Below, piece after piece: positions 48,364 to 59,170 of a DNA stretch of 64,000 nt. The stretch is from Torreya grandis (Eukaryota > Streptophyta > Pinopsida > Cupressales > Taxaceae), in assembly GCA_037957365.1 (NCBI GenBank), contig JARHVA010000006.1:9486501-9550500 (forward strand), read 5' to 3'. A model generated the notes under the pieces. The model ran no database searches. It was not told where the DNA came from and saw only the letters and a program-made list of their open reading frames with translations. Every line of letters starts with the position of its first letter. The stretch's first letter is position 1. The translations under genes were made by a program, and so were the position numbers.

Positions 48364-50238
48364 GTCTAAAAAAAACCACTCTTTGTGTTTGATTAACTTT
48401 GGACCAATGTTCAACAACCAATCAAAGTATGCCTTGGATCTCTTTTAAACAAATAACCAAGGTACCAATGAGACTATAAGGGAGGGTGGTTTGAAACCAT
48501 GCACAATTTAGAAGATTTGGTTCATGAGTTTACTCAACCTTTGGTAAAGTTGAAATCATATAGATCAGAAGAGAGTAAGATAACTCAAAGACCCAAGGTG
48601 AAAACTAGTACACCAAAGCCTAGATCTTTGCGATACACCCACATTGTAAAAGCTAGCTTCAACTTTGAAAAGTTGAGCCTAGAAGTTTAGAGGAAATCTC
48701 TCCTAATTATGAAGAAGACAAAATGAACTAAGCAACTCAAGATGTAAAAATATACGTGAGTCACTAAGTGTAAAGCTAGGATCAAATAGGTAGCATAACA
48801 TTGCCACATGATTCTAGTAGGATAAACTATGTTCTAGGACTCAAAGAATGGGCGATACACAAGATGAGTTGAGTCCACCAAGATTATATGTGATTTTGAG
48901 TCTTAATAAATGACCTTTAATCCAAATGGGAAATTGAACCCAAGTTAAAACAAGCTTAGTACACAAATGGAAAACCCACTTTGACACACCAACCCTTAGA
49001 ACTCAGAAAGGTTCAATTTCGAATGTGGATTATTAATGAAGGATTTAAACAAATTGGATTAAAGAATTAGACTCAATTGGGAAACATGAATATGCCAAAG
49101 TGGATGACATGACACAAAGCTTTTGATAACAATTTGAACAAGGAAAAGATGAATTTTCTATTTGGATAGTGTAACACCTCCCTTGCTCAAGAAGATCGGG
49201 GACAATGTGTTTTGGTTAAGTTCATTGAGTTAACAATTAGTTTTAGACACAAATCAAGACCAAGTAAGCTAATGACAAGAAACAAATGTCTTAAGTCTAA
49301 ACTGACAAGGTGTGGAAAATTGGGGTCAATGTCGAGAGGTAAAACCCTAGGTCAAAGCTTCCCTAAAGAACTTGTGGGAGGTAATGACATCCCCCTCACA
49401 AGCCAAGTTTGAAATGAAATGAAAGACATAAAAATAAAGACTTTAGGATCATTTTCAAGGTCACCCAAACTTTGACAAGTTTTTGGGGAGTGCTTTAGAT
49501 GAATTTCTTTCTAAGCCTTGGAATAGGCTATTTGCAATAAGAATGGCACTTTTGATTCCAAGGGTTCCCTAAAGGAGATAAATGGAAGAGCATACATGTA
49601 AAATTCCTCTTTTTGCCAAACAAAAACTAAGTAAATAACTATTACAAATAAGAATTGACAAGTGTGTTCAATTTTAAGCCCAAACGAAATATTTAGTGGT
49701 GTTAATTTGACCCCTTGGTCTTAGTTGCAAACTTTTGAAAACATTCACCAAAACATCTAAATTCTTTGTTAAACACCAAAACAAAGTTCCTAATTGATTT
49801 TTAAGCATGAAAAAGGTGACTTAATCATGTTTTTATCAATGTCAAGCTTGGTCCTATAGCAAAAATGTTAGCATGTCCTTTAGCTTTGAAGCTCTTTTTA
49901 GCTTAAAACAATGAACTTTGGAAAAATAGATCTCAAGTCTATGTTTTAAGAAAAACATAATAACCGATGTTAGTTATTAAAACCAATGACGATTACTTTG
50001 GCTAACTAAGATCTAACCGATGTTGGTTTTACTAACCAACATCAGTTAAACCAGGTAATTGATGTCAGTATTACTTATTGATGTTGATTACTGTGTAAAA
50101 TTGTGGCAAACAAAAATGGCAAAATAAAGATAGAAAATCAATTTGCAAAAGTTTTAAGTGTCTAAATGGATATTTTAGAGTTGAAAAGTGATCTTATTTA
50201 GGTGTGATATGCATCTTGTCCCATTAGGTGTGTCAAGA
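48364..50238 (-). other. 5' leader of Tat copy 2
   Basis: About 1.9 kb untranslated, sharing blocks with the copy 1 leader (for example AAAACCCTAGGTCAAAGC and CCCCCTCACAAGCCAAG at 49340-49405). Near its LTR end (49960-50095) it carries several CCGATGTTGGTTT-like words in both orientations, where copy 1 instead has a 30-bp tandem repeat. The primer-binding site is not recognised: the sequence next to the LTR does not fit initiator tRNA-Met. Confidence 0.65.
49960..50095. repeat. Repeated ACCGATGTTGGTT-like words, Tat copy 2 leader
   Basis: Direct and inverted variants: CCGATGTTAGTT (49964), CCGATGTTGGTT (50018), ACCAACATCAGTT (50035), TTGATGTCAGTA (50058) and TTGATGTTGATT (50077). A pair around 50018-50047 can form a hairpin. 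Confidence 0.65.
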
Positions 50239-51442
50239 TATAGATTGGATTATAAAGCAAGTTAGTCAAGCATTAGTCCATAAATAATGAAAAATGCATA
50301 AAGAACTAACTAACCAAGCCTATCTATTCCTATGGGAATTACAAAAGATAACAAGAAAAAAATGAAAGAAATCAACACCATATTACCTTCCCAAATGGAT
50401 TCACCATACCCATGCGGCTCAAAAACATGTTCTCCCTTGATCAAGCATCCTTGTCTTTGTTAACAATGGTGGTAAGCTCCTCCAATGCCTTAAGAACACT
50501 CCATAAAACCTAGGCTCATGATTCCAAATCACTAAACTAGCCTATTAATGAAGCTTGAAAGCAAAATATATGATCAAATGCAAAGCCTTGTGGAAATAAT
50601 TTAACATTATAACTTTGCAATATTCAAGCTTAAAATTCATGTCCATGGCCTCTCTATTTATAGATTTTTGAGATTGGTCAAGATCAACTATGATTGTCCA
50701 TCTCAAGATTGAGATGTGTGGCCATGAATAATCCTAATATTTGGAATTAAATCCATAATTATCTTCATCATGACCTTGGAAGAAGGTGCATTGAAGAGGC
50801 ATGGGAGGCATTAACTAGGCATGGGTGACCCATAAACCTAATATTTGTGTCATTTATTGCCTACAGATGTCTTCCTAAGAAATGATGTCACCTGATGATG
50901 TAGTTAATAGGAATCAATTTTAAAAAATAAATATTCAACAACTCTCATGGAAAATCCACTTAAGCTCTTGATCTGGATTAATTAGCCTTAAACAAGGTTA
51001 ATCAACATTTGTGCAATTATTTGAAAATTGGCCCTCAATTAATCAAAATGGTTAGAAACTCATATTATTGAGTTTTAATTTAACTCAAGAATAATTAGAA
51101 GGTGACGTTAGATGCGATAGAACCGTATGTCCATTTAGGATGTTTCCAACATAAAATAACAAAGGTACATGGCATGTACCAACAAATTTATGAGAAAAGA
51201 GTGATCTAGAGCATAAAAGGCGAACTCATCATTTTGACTCAAAATAAATTAATCAAAGTTAGCTGACCCATAAATTGCATTGCCCTATTTAGGGATAATT
51301 TGACCTAAATTGGTACTTTTAAAAGACACGTTCGAACCATTAAACGTATTTTATGGATTTTGACCTAAAATGTGCATTTGAGTGCAATTCGAGTAAGATT
51401 GACAATTTCAACACAAATGGTGTTAGGAATTGGATGTATACA
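50239..51442 (-). repeat. 5' LTR of Tat copy 2 (1204 bp)
   Basis: The plus strand reads TATAGATTGG...GATGTATACA. The minus-strand TATA-like box is complementary to CTATTTATAG at 50654-50663. TSD GTAGT follows at 51443-51447. Confidence 0.92.
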
Positions 51443-51447
51443 GTAGT

Positions 51448-52609
51448 AGATGAAGTTTTTTGATCTGAAACTACCTTGTATAATCTAGCTTAGACCAAAA
51501 TAGTGTAATACTACACACAATCGAGTCACTTAAAATATGGTGGATTAAAGTATAGGTACTCATTACATCACACCCTAGGGTGTCCACATATGTGATATAG
51601 TACGTTGCACCCCACATATAAATCACCAAATTTCATGATGGAGTGTAGGTGTCACTTCATGGGTTGGCAGAGGTACCACACATCTCATTAGCATTCTTCA
51701 TCACCATGTTGGATGTGCAAGATAAATTTCTAACGTAAAAAGCCTTATTAATAAGAATTGTAGAACCTCTATGTTCCATGACCCTTAGAGAAAAACATCT
51801 AATATCACACCCACAAGTAGAAGCAAAAGATCAATAATAAGCACCACCATAGAAATTTATGGCCCTGACACAAATTACTATAGGAAAAAGGAAGGTGCCA
51901 ACATACAATAAAACACCACCTTTACCACTAAAGATGAATATTTGTGGCACCAACCCCTGGCTCACTAACATTAATTTAACTAAGATTACTATAGATTCTA
52001 ATCTTTCACAACTTGGAAACTTTGAAGAAGTATAAGTCTTTGTTAGAAGACATGGGTAGATAACTATATGAAGATGAGGAATAAAAATAATTTTTATTCT
52101 ATAAAGTAGTGTGCACTTTCCAAGTGCGTAACAACATCCTAAAAATCCTATCTATAAACATCCCACACCTCCTAATTTAATCACATTAGACATTATTATA
52201 GATGAAAAAGAGATAAAAAAATAAAAATAGTCATCTTCCAATGAGTAGTGGGAGTAGTATCATCAGTTGTGAAAACTTCCTAGCCACAACCAAAGGCAAT
52301 GAAAGGCATAAAAATAAATAAGCCCTCAACAGTTGCTAATGCATAGACCTAGAACACACACAATGTCAAGGACCTATCCTTTAATTAAAAAATTCATGGG
52401 ATCCTTTGATGCACCAAAAATTATGGAGGATATTAAATCTAAAGAAGATAAAATAGTAGAACAAAAACTTATTGAGAATATCAATGCCTAAAAGCGTGTG
52501 AAAAAAGTTATAATTCCACCTAACTACATAAAGGTGTTAATAAATAGGTGCACATGGTGACTTTTTCTCCCTCAACTTCACCAGTTTATTCTACCCCTTC
52601 TCCCCCTCC
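51448..52609. other. Unassigned AT-rich DNA between Tat copy 2 and the G4 LTR
   Basis: No gene recognised. Contains short plus-strand words only. It may include older repeat DNA, but no partner copy is visible in the window. Confidence 0.35.
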
Positions 52610-53745
52610 ACCTACACATAATATTATTCAACTTTTATTGATTGCTGACACTTTGTATCTTTTAGGAACCCATCACATCTTAATCTCTCTGAGTGTATGA
52701 CTTAAGCATTACACCAAGAAAGGGGTGGGTAGACCATTGGTGCTTTGTAAGATTATTGTCCATCCCTTTTTCCACTTGCCATATACACACTCATCTCCTA
52801 AAACCATTTACCCTAAACTTATTCTTCTTAGCCTTACCAATTCCAGTCATTTTCCATGCTTTATCCTCCTTGTTCTTGCCTCGACCCCCTTTCAACTAGT
52901 TGATTGTACTAGGTTGACCCTATATAGTTTTCATCCTCTAATTACCATATAAGGTTGATTGGATCAACCCTGTACCATTTAGGGACATTTTTCATTAGGA
53001 GTTTTGTGAGCCCTTTGGTTGACCTAGCTTAGGATCTAGTGATTTATCTCTCAAAAACATACAGGGTTGACTGGTCAAAAGGATTTAGGGAAAGATACAC
53101 CTATATATATAAGTTTATTTCCAACCATTTGTAATAATAGAAGTGAATAAGAATAAATTTGAATGAAAATCTACTTATTGACCATTCTACTTGAGGAATA
53201 AAGCTGAGGGTTTCATACTTCTTTGGAGATATAGATCTTGTCTTGTGGATAAGTCTTTTGGATGCATAGATAGGTTGTGTAGCCTAGAGCTGATTTGTCT
53301 TTTTTATCCTTGCATACCACAAAAATCTCTTACGAAAAACCTTAGCCAAGGGAGAGATTGAGGTTCGATGGGTTCATCTTCAAAGTAAGTATTCCTAACT
53401 TTATTTATCCTTTATAAGAGTAGATAGATAATATAGTTGTGCTTCTTTCTTTCCTACATTAGGATTCTGTATAAATTGATGTGAGCGTATGTATTCTATG
53501 CATGTTTAGTTTAGTTTGTTTTATTTCTAACCCCCACTTTGTGCCACGAGCTTTGGTGTGTACTAAATTAGATTTACTTTCTTGTTATTAGAATAGAGTG
53601 AACATTAAACCTAGGAATTTTTTAGGGTTGTTGCATGATTATGTTAGACTGTAGGTTTTAGAACCCTTCCTAACATGGTGTATTGTGACAAGTGATCCCC
53701 TAATCAGGTCTATCAGATCCCCATATTTCTCATGCCCCTGTTTAA
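52610..53745 (+). mobile_element. 5' LTR-like block of gypsy element G4 (right copy)
   Basis: Homologous to 16490-17590 over about 1.1 kb (landmarks GAAAGGGGTGGGTAGACCATTGG at 52720 and TTTGTGCCACGAGCTTTGGTG at 53540). TATA box TATATATATAAG at about 53101-53112. It lies upstream of the G4 leader and gag on the same strand, as a 5' LTR should. The first part carries TTGACC palindrome words (52905-53070). Exact boundaries and primer site could not be set. Confidence 0.65.
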
Positions 53746-55430
53746 TAAATGTATTCCCAATCGAAAGCATGGGTATGTTTTCTCTTCTTCGGTTTAGGAT
53801 TGATTTATAAACATGATGCATTTTTGATTGCATACATTCTAGTGAACCTAACATGAAATAATCCTTGAAATATTTGTTCATCTTATTTCATTTATTTAAC
53901 TCTTTCATCATTATTTTTATCATATATTTTATATACTGCATTGACTTAGTTGACCCAGTATCTAACTTTTGTGCATAGGTTTTCAAGTACAGGGTACAGG
54001 ATCAATCTTGTTAACCTAGTACAGGTTTTTATCTTTTTAGACTTCTAGTCCAGACTACTAGGTTGACCCAATTGATCCTATACTTTTTCAGACATTAGGT
54101 TCAATATACTAGGTCACCCAGTTGACCCTGTACATTTTAGGCACTTAGTAACAAGTTTTTGTAAAGCTTAATCGACCCAATCAACCCAATTAGAAAAATT
54201 TACAAGCATATATCAAGGTTCTTGAACAAAAATATTCATTCTATATATCTCTAATCCACTAAGGTTCCTTTGTATCTCTCTATTTCTTTCTTTATAGTAT
54301 TTCCTTTCATAGTTTGTAGTCTTTAAAACTGCCTTTGCATAGTCAACTAGATCGACCCTGCTAACCTAGTTCTATGTTCTATGTGTTATTTGGATAACTG
54401 GGTTGACTCTGCTAAGCTTGTTCATTTTTAGACCTTTATATTATAGTGTATGTTCAACCTTTTTGGCCCTATTCTATATTTTGTGCATACATCATTATCT
54501 ATATCAACATTGTACCTTATTTCAAATTTGGAATTAACCTTATATGCTAGTAATTAGTGCACATGTTATTTTCTTATTGCTTGCATGCTTAGAAAATATT
54601 GCATACTTTAATTATCTCATTTTTAATTAATCATTTAGTTTCACTATTTTTTATTTTAAGCACACACAACCAAATCATAAAATCTAAACAAGCATTTTAA
54701 CATTTGTCTACCCAAGGCCAACCTACTTGGATTTCATCACCAAGGTGGAAGCAAACTTGATACTCTAATCGAGTATAAATCATGGTTAATAGTATATTCT
54801 AGCAACTTTATTGCTATTATGTATGAATTGAGGAGGTAGGCCCCAATACCAAGCCTAAATCATTACCACTATAGCCCCTTTCAGCCTAAACTACCTGAAA
54901 TAATCCTTAGATTGCTATTCTATTTCCTTGCTTATAGCCAACTTCCCATCACATTTAAAATCATATCTTAATAATCTAATAAACATTCAATTTGACCAAT
55001 TAGTTAGATCTTTACTTTTCAAGTTGATTACTTTCTCTTTGTTCAATTGTATTTTGTATTGCAAAAACTTGCATTAGCTAGCATTGGTGCAATGGTTTAT
55101 TTTGTTTGCTTCAATTATATTGGATAACATTAATCCAATTGACTATTTATTTCTTTTCTATCATTTCTCTTCAAATTAGTTACAAAATTTATCTTGTTTT
55201 AGTCCAAAAATATGTTATAGGCTTCTTAATTTTACTTCTCTATTGTACAGGGTTGACCCTGTACGTTTTCCACCCCTATTAACTATACTAGATCAATCTA
55301 GTCGACCTTGTTTCCTCTTTTTCCAATCTTTGTTCATTATACTAGATCAATCCAATTAACCCTGTACCATTTGTAGACCCTATTTTTATGTTAGGTTGAC
55401 CCAATCAACTCTGTACTATTTTTGTCATTC
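52905..55430. repeat. Dispersed TTGACC / GTACAGGGT palindromic words in the G4 LTR and leader
   Basis: At least a dozen degenerate copies of a word built on AGGTTGACCCTGTAC: 52910, 52960, 53010, 53065, 53950, 53990-54025, 54060, 54115, 54170, 54350, 54400, 55247, 55290, 55345 and 55395. The best copy, GTACAGGGTTGACCCTGTAC (55244-55263), is a palindrome with perfect 9-bp arms. They are absent from the Tat and copia elements. Confidence 0.7.
53101..53112 (+). promoter_or_regulatory. TATA box of the G4 LTR
   Basis: TATATATATAAG. The left copy has TATAAATAAAAGG at the equivalent place (about 16929). Confidence 0.55.
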
Positions 55431-55470
55431 CCTATTTTCTTGCTTTCTCATCTCTTTCTTTCCCATCATC
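53746..55470 (+). other. Leader of gypsy element G4
   Basis: About 1.7 kb, T-rich, with no coding signal, ending at the gag ATG at 55471. It holds most of the TTGACC palindrome words. Confidence 0.55.
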
Positions 55471-58159
55471 ATGGAATTTCTATTTGATGATAATACTAAA
55501 TTGCAGTCAATAGACATGATGAATCTTACCAACCCTCGTATGATTTCCCATAGATAGAGTAGGGTTCCTCTCTTAGATGCTAGTAATGTTCATATTTCCA
55601 CTTGCACAATGAATTATGGGACTCTTCCTAATACCTCTTCAAAATGTAATCCTTTTTTCTCATTAGAAGACCAACCTGAATTAGAGTATAACCCCAAAAT
55701 GCTCTTCTTTATATCTAAATTTCCTCAATATCGAGGAAAAGATCCTTTTACTATTTATAATCTTATGATTAATGGTCAAGTTGAAGAACCTCATTCGCCT
55801 ACTCCTACATTCTCAACTAGATTTGTGGGTGCCACTTTCTTTGATTCTCAACCTCTTCCTTTGATTATGACCCCTTCTCATACCATGACCTATTCTTCTC
55901 TAACTTATTCCACCTCCATGCCTAGTATATCCACTAACATGGTAGGTTCTACATCTAGTGGGCCTCTCATAGGATACATTATTCTTAATCCTTCCATTAG
56001 TGCATCGTTTACTACCCAAGTTAATCATGCTACTAGTGCTTCTTCTTCTCAACCATTCACTAGTCCATCTTTTAGTACACAAAAACTTTTTTCCATTAGT
56101 ACCTCACGTTCTCATAATTCCTCTCAAGTTCTTATCAAAACCAATAGTGGTACCCAAGCCACGAACACCAACTCTAATGCTTCTAAAAATGCCGATCAAA
56201 CACACAAACTATTATTACAAACACCTAACAAAATGAATACCTTTCAATCTCATAACACAAATCAAATGATGAGAATGCAAAACCACCTTTTTCATCTTTA
56301 ATTTCATCCTCAACCAATAACTTGGGGTATACATAACTAGAATGTTCCCCCTTCTCCTCTTCAAGATTCTCAAGGCAATCTCATTCCTCAATATCCTTTG
56401 GTCAAAAAAACCATTAAGCATCTCTAAAATTAACATCTCACTACTCAAATTGCTAATATTGATATTAGAGGTATCACACTTACATTTTCTTATAATGGAT
56501 CAACTAATCCCAGTCTTCATCTTAAAACAGTTAGAAATATTTATAAGGACTGGGTCAAATTGAACACCTTTACCGCTACCAAACTCTTAGCTAAAAATCT
56601 CATAGGTAATGCATTGGATTGGTAAAACCAACTTAGAAATCATTCCATTTATTGTTTGGAGGATTTAGTGAATGCTTTAGTTCAAGAATTCCAAACTAGT
56701 GATCTTCCTAAAAACAATTTGTCACACTTAATAAATTGTAAACAACATGAAAATGAAATTGCTCAAGCCTTTGTGAAACAAATGTGAACATAACATGGTT
56801 TATGACAATATTTTCCATCTCTTTACCATTTCCCTTTTTTCCCCTAAACTTTAATATTAGGTCTACACTCTCTCTCCACGTACGTTGGAGGAGGCTATTG
56901 ACCAAGTTAAATAACATGATTTCCTTATGCATCAATTAGAGCCACCATAACCTTCTATAGGTCCTCATCTCTTACTTAAAAAAATTGTAATGTTACCAAT
57001 GATGGTGATACAAATTCTTATGACACCATTCATAATGTTTAAGTTGTCATTCCCACTCCTTCATCGGAACTAGCTCCCCCTTCTCAACAATATACTAATC
57101 CTCATTTATCTTCACCAAACAATATTAATGCTCATAAACCTCTATCCTTATTTAAATTGCTTAATCATATACCTAGGTCTCTTCTATGAGATCTTGAACC
57201 TACCTATCCTATGAAATCTTGGTATGATCCTAACAAGTTTTGTTGGTTTCATGCTAGTTGGGGTCATTCTCATGAAACCTGTAGACAACTTCATAATTTA
57301 GCTATGTATTTTCTTCTTGGTCCTAATTTTGATCATGATTATATCAATCAAAATATTTAAAAATGTTATAAAATTGATTTTAAAGATTATAAATCACATG
57401 ATAAAAATCAAGCCTTGAACCAAAGCAATGCTCATTTGGATATCTACAAAGATCCTCTTACTAATCATCAACCTATCCAAGACAATCAAGATAAAGCCAC
57501 CCCTTCTACCAATAATGTAGAAAGTCTTGTTGAACCCACTTTTGAAGAGAATGTGGTTAGCATGACTAATATGTGAAGGGTGGTTACTTTTATTGATTCC
57601 CAACCTATCTACAATCTTCTTTCATCTAGAATACATTGTGTTATCTAGGATTCATCTCCAACTCATTTAAATGAGTTGGGGAAACACAACCTTATTAATT
57701 TTGATGATCCAATTTCTAATTCACCCTTGGATAACACTTATTTTTATATTTATACCACTCTTCCATCATCTTCTAACACTAATGATACTCAAATTTCTAC
57801 CAACACTTTTTATACCAATTCTCAAAATCAACTTGAGTCAACTACTTCATCATCACAACATGATTTACAACCTTCTTCTAAACCTTCTTCTTCTTACAAA
57901 CAAAAATTATAATGTACTTCATCTCCTCCTTCCAAGGACCTCCTTGATCATTATGCGCCTATATCTAACAACCTTATTATGGGTTATGATGAGTGGGATC
58001 CCATTATGGAACTCACTAATCTCCCATCCCAAATTTTGTTCCTTGAGATTATGAGCACTTCTCCACATCATAAAAACATATTATGAAACTATTATTTGAA
58101 ATAAATGTCCCTTGTCCTCCCTTAGCAAGATAGGAAGCAACCTTATCTAGATGTGAGGA
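55471..58159 (+). pseudogene. Gag of gypsy element G4, interrupted 3' by the copia insertion
   Basis: Start at ATG 55471 (MEFLFDDNTKLQSIDMM), in frame with the open stretch 55609-56301. One reading frame runs from 55471 to about 56785 broken only by stops (for example 55555, 56299, 56422, 56428 and 56786), so decay here is by point mutation. The first 270 residues are Ser/Thr/Asn-rich. The gag core is about 56520-56785 (NIYKDWVKLNTFTATKL, LIGNALDW, QLRNHSIYCLEDLVNAL). A zinc-knuckle-like KFCWFHASWGHSHETC lies near 57235-57285. An Asn/Ser-rich linker continues to the copia target site at 58160-58164 and resumes at 62799. Confidence 0.75.
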
Positions 58160-58164
58160 TAGTA

Positions 58165-59061
58165 TGTTAGGTTGTGGAGCTAAAAGCTTCAACCATTTGC
58201 AAACTGAAGGAACAGAAGGTTGCTGAGATCCAGGAGCATCGGCGTCAGCAGTAGAACCGACGTCGGTCGTGACCAGTGCAGAAGGCCACCGGCGACGGCA
58301 GGGAGTCGGCCGACGTCGGCAGAACCAGACTAGCAGGGACTGGCGTCGGTCGCCTGTGTGTTTCAGAATTGCTCGTTTCACAGACAGTTAGTTAAGTGAA
58401 CGAAGAGTTTGCATGTTAAGACCAGTCAGAGTCTTGGGCTATGAGGATAATTGTCTAAATTAAGAGTCTAAGTTATTGTTTAAGTTAGGGATCTATTTAT
58501 AGACCCATTGGCATGTATTGTTTATGTATGAGATAGAAAGGAAGAGTTCCTTCTAGTTGTAAGATCTGTGAGTTGCAGGTTGTTGCAAGCTCATTGGGGA
58601 TCTACATGTAAGTTTGGTCTTTGAATTGCAGGTTGTAGGTTCATGAGAGATCAGCTTGAAGTGCTATAGAGTGCTTGGTGTACCGGCAGGGTTATTACTG
58701 ACTGGTTGGTGAGGTGAACACCAATTCTGTGTGTGAGTTGGTTGTTGAGACCATTTTTTTTGTGTAGGAGAGTGTGTGTGAGAAGAATTACTGTACACTT
58801 GAGGTGTGGCAAACCTCTGTAAGGTGAAAGAGTGTGGCGGCTCTTTGTTGTATTCTTTTCTGTAAAGTGTTAATACAAGATAGTGTATTGTCTCTCATAT
58901 TCTGTGCTATTGGTGAATTCTAGTTACTTGTGTTTCTGGTTATTTCTGCATATTCAATTGCTTATATTTGGTAATCATACTGTGCTCTTTCTGAGGAGCA
59001 AGATCTTAACAGGGGGAATCAGAATAGTGTGTTTGTTCTTGGATTCCCACCACCCCTAACA
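58165..59061 (+). repeat. 5' LTR of the copia element (897 bp)
   Basis: Starts TGTTAGGTTGTGG and ends CACCCCTAACA, a 5-bp inverted terminus (TGTTA/TAACA). U3 holds a GC-rich, GACGTC-containing region at 58236-58353 and a TATA box (CTATTTATAG) at 58493-58502. Confidence 0.96.
58236..58353 (+). promoter_or_regulatory. GACGTC-rich U3 region of the copia LTR
   Basis: Copies of CCGACGTCGGTC and near variants (CATCGGCGTCAG, GTCGGCCGACGTCGGC, CTGGCGTCGGTCG), 140-260 bp upstream of the TATA box. GACGTC contains the ACGT core bound by plant bZIP factors (known), so an enhancer role is plausible (inference). Confidence 0.6.
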
Positions 59062-59063
59062 AC

Positions 59064-59075
59064 TGGTATCAGAGC
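59064..59075 (+). other. Primer-binding site of the copia element (tRNA-iMet)
   Basis: TGGTATCAGAGC, an exact match to the complement of the initiator tRNA-Met 3' end, two bases after the 5' LTR. Confidence 0.95.
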
Positions 59076-59170
59076 TTTTGGTTGGGATACTAACAGATTG
59101 GTTTAGATCTGGGTAGTGTGTTTTGATTACAGGTTACTCACAGGGTTTCTGTTTGAGTGGGAGTTGAGCA

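Larger units (their letters stand above)
36247..51442 (-). mobile_element. Full-length Tat-lineage Ty3/gypsy retrotransposon, copy 2 (15196 bp)
   Basis: Minus-strand element with 5' LTR 50239-51442, leader, gag, protease, RT-RNase H, second RNase H, integrase, a 2.7-kb noncoding 3' region, PPT and 3' LTR 36247-37449. TSD GTAGT on both sides. The second RNase H and domain order place it in the Tat lineage. The two LTRs differ by about 7 percent in the first 265 bp that I compared by eye, so the insertion is older than the copia element. All coding domains contain stops or lost catalytic residues. Confidence 0.95.

Noticed and set aside
55609..56301. 230-codon Ser/Thr-rich frame as a host gene
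   Set aside because: In frame with an upstream ATG and with a downstream gag core and zinc-knuckle-like motif broken only by stops; it is the N-terminal part of the G4 gag.
58049..58381. 110-codon minus-strand frame
   Set aside because: Spans the junction between G4 and the copia LTR; it only exists because of the insertion and the GC-rich U3.
59064..59075. tRNA gene fragment
   Set aside because: Only 12 bases complementary to the tRNA-iMet 3' end, located exactly next to an LTR; it is a primer-binding site.
59157..59170. GTG start of the copia gag frame
   Set aside because: Plant genes start at ATG; the upstream extension is an artefact of the frameshift caused by the 19-bp duplication. 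The true start is ATG 59171.
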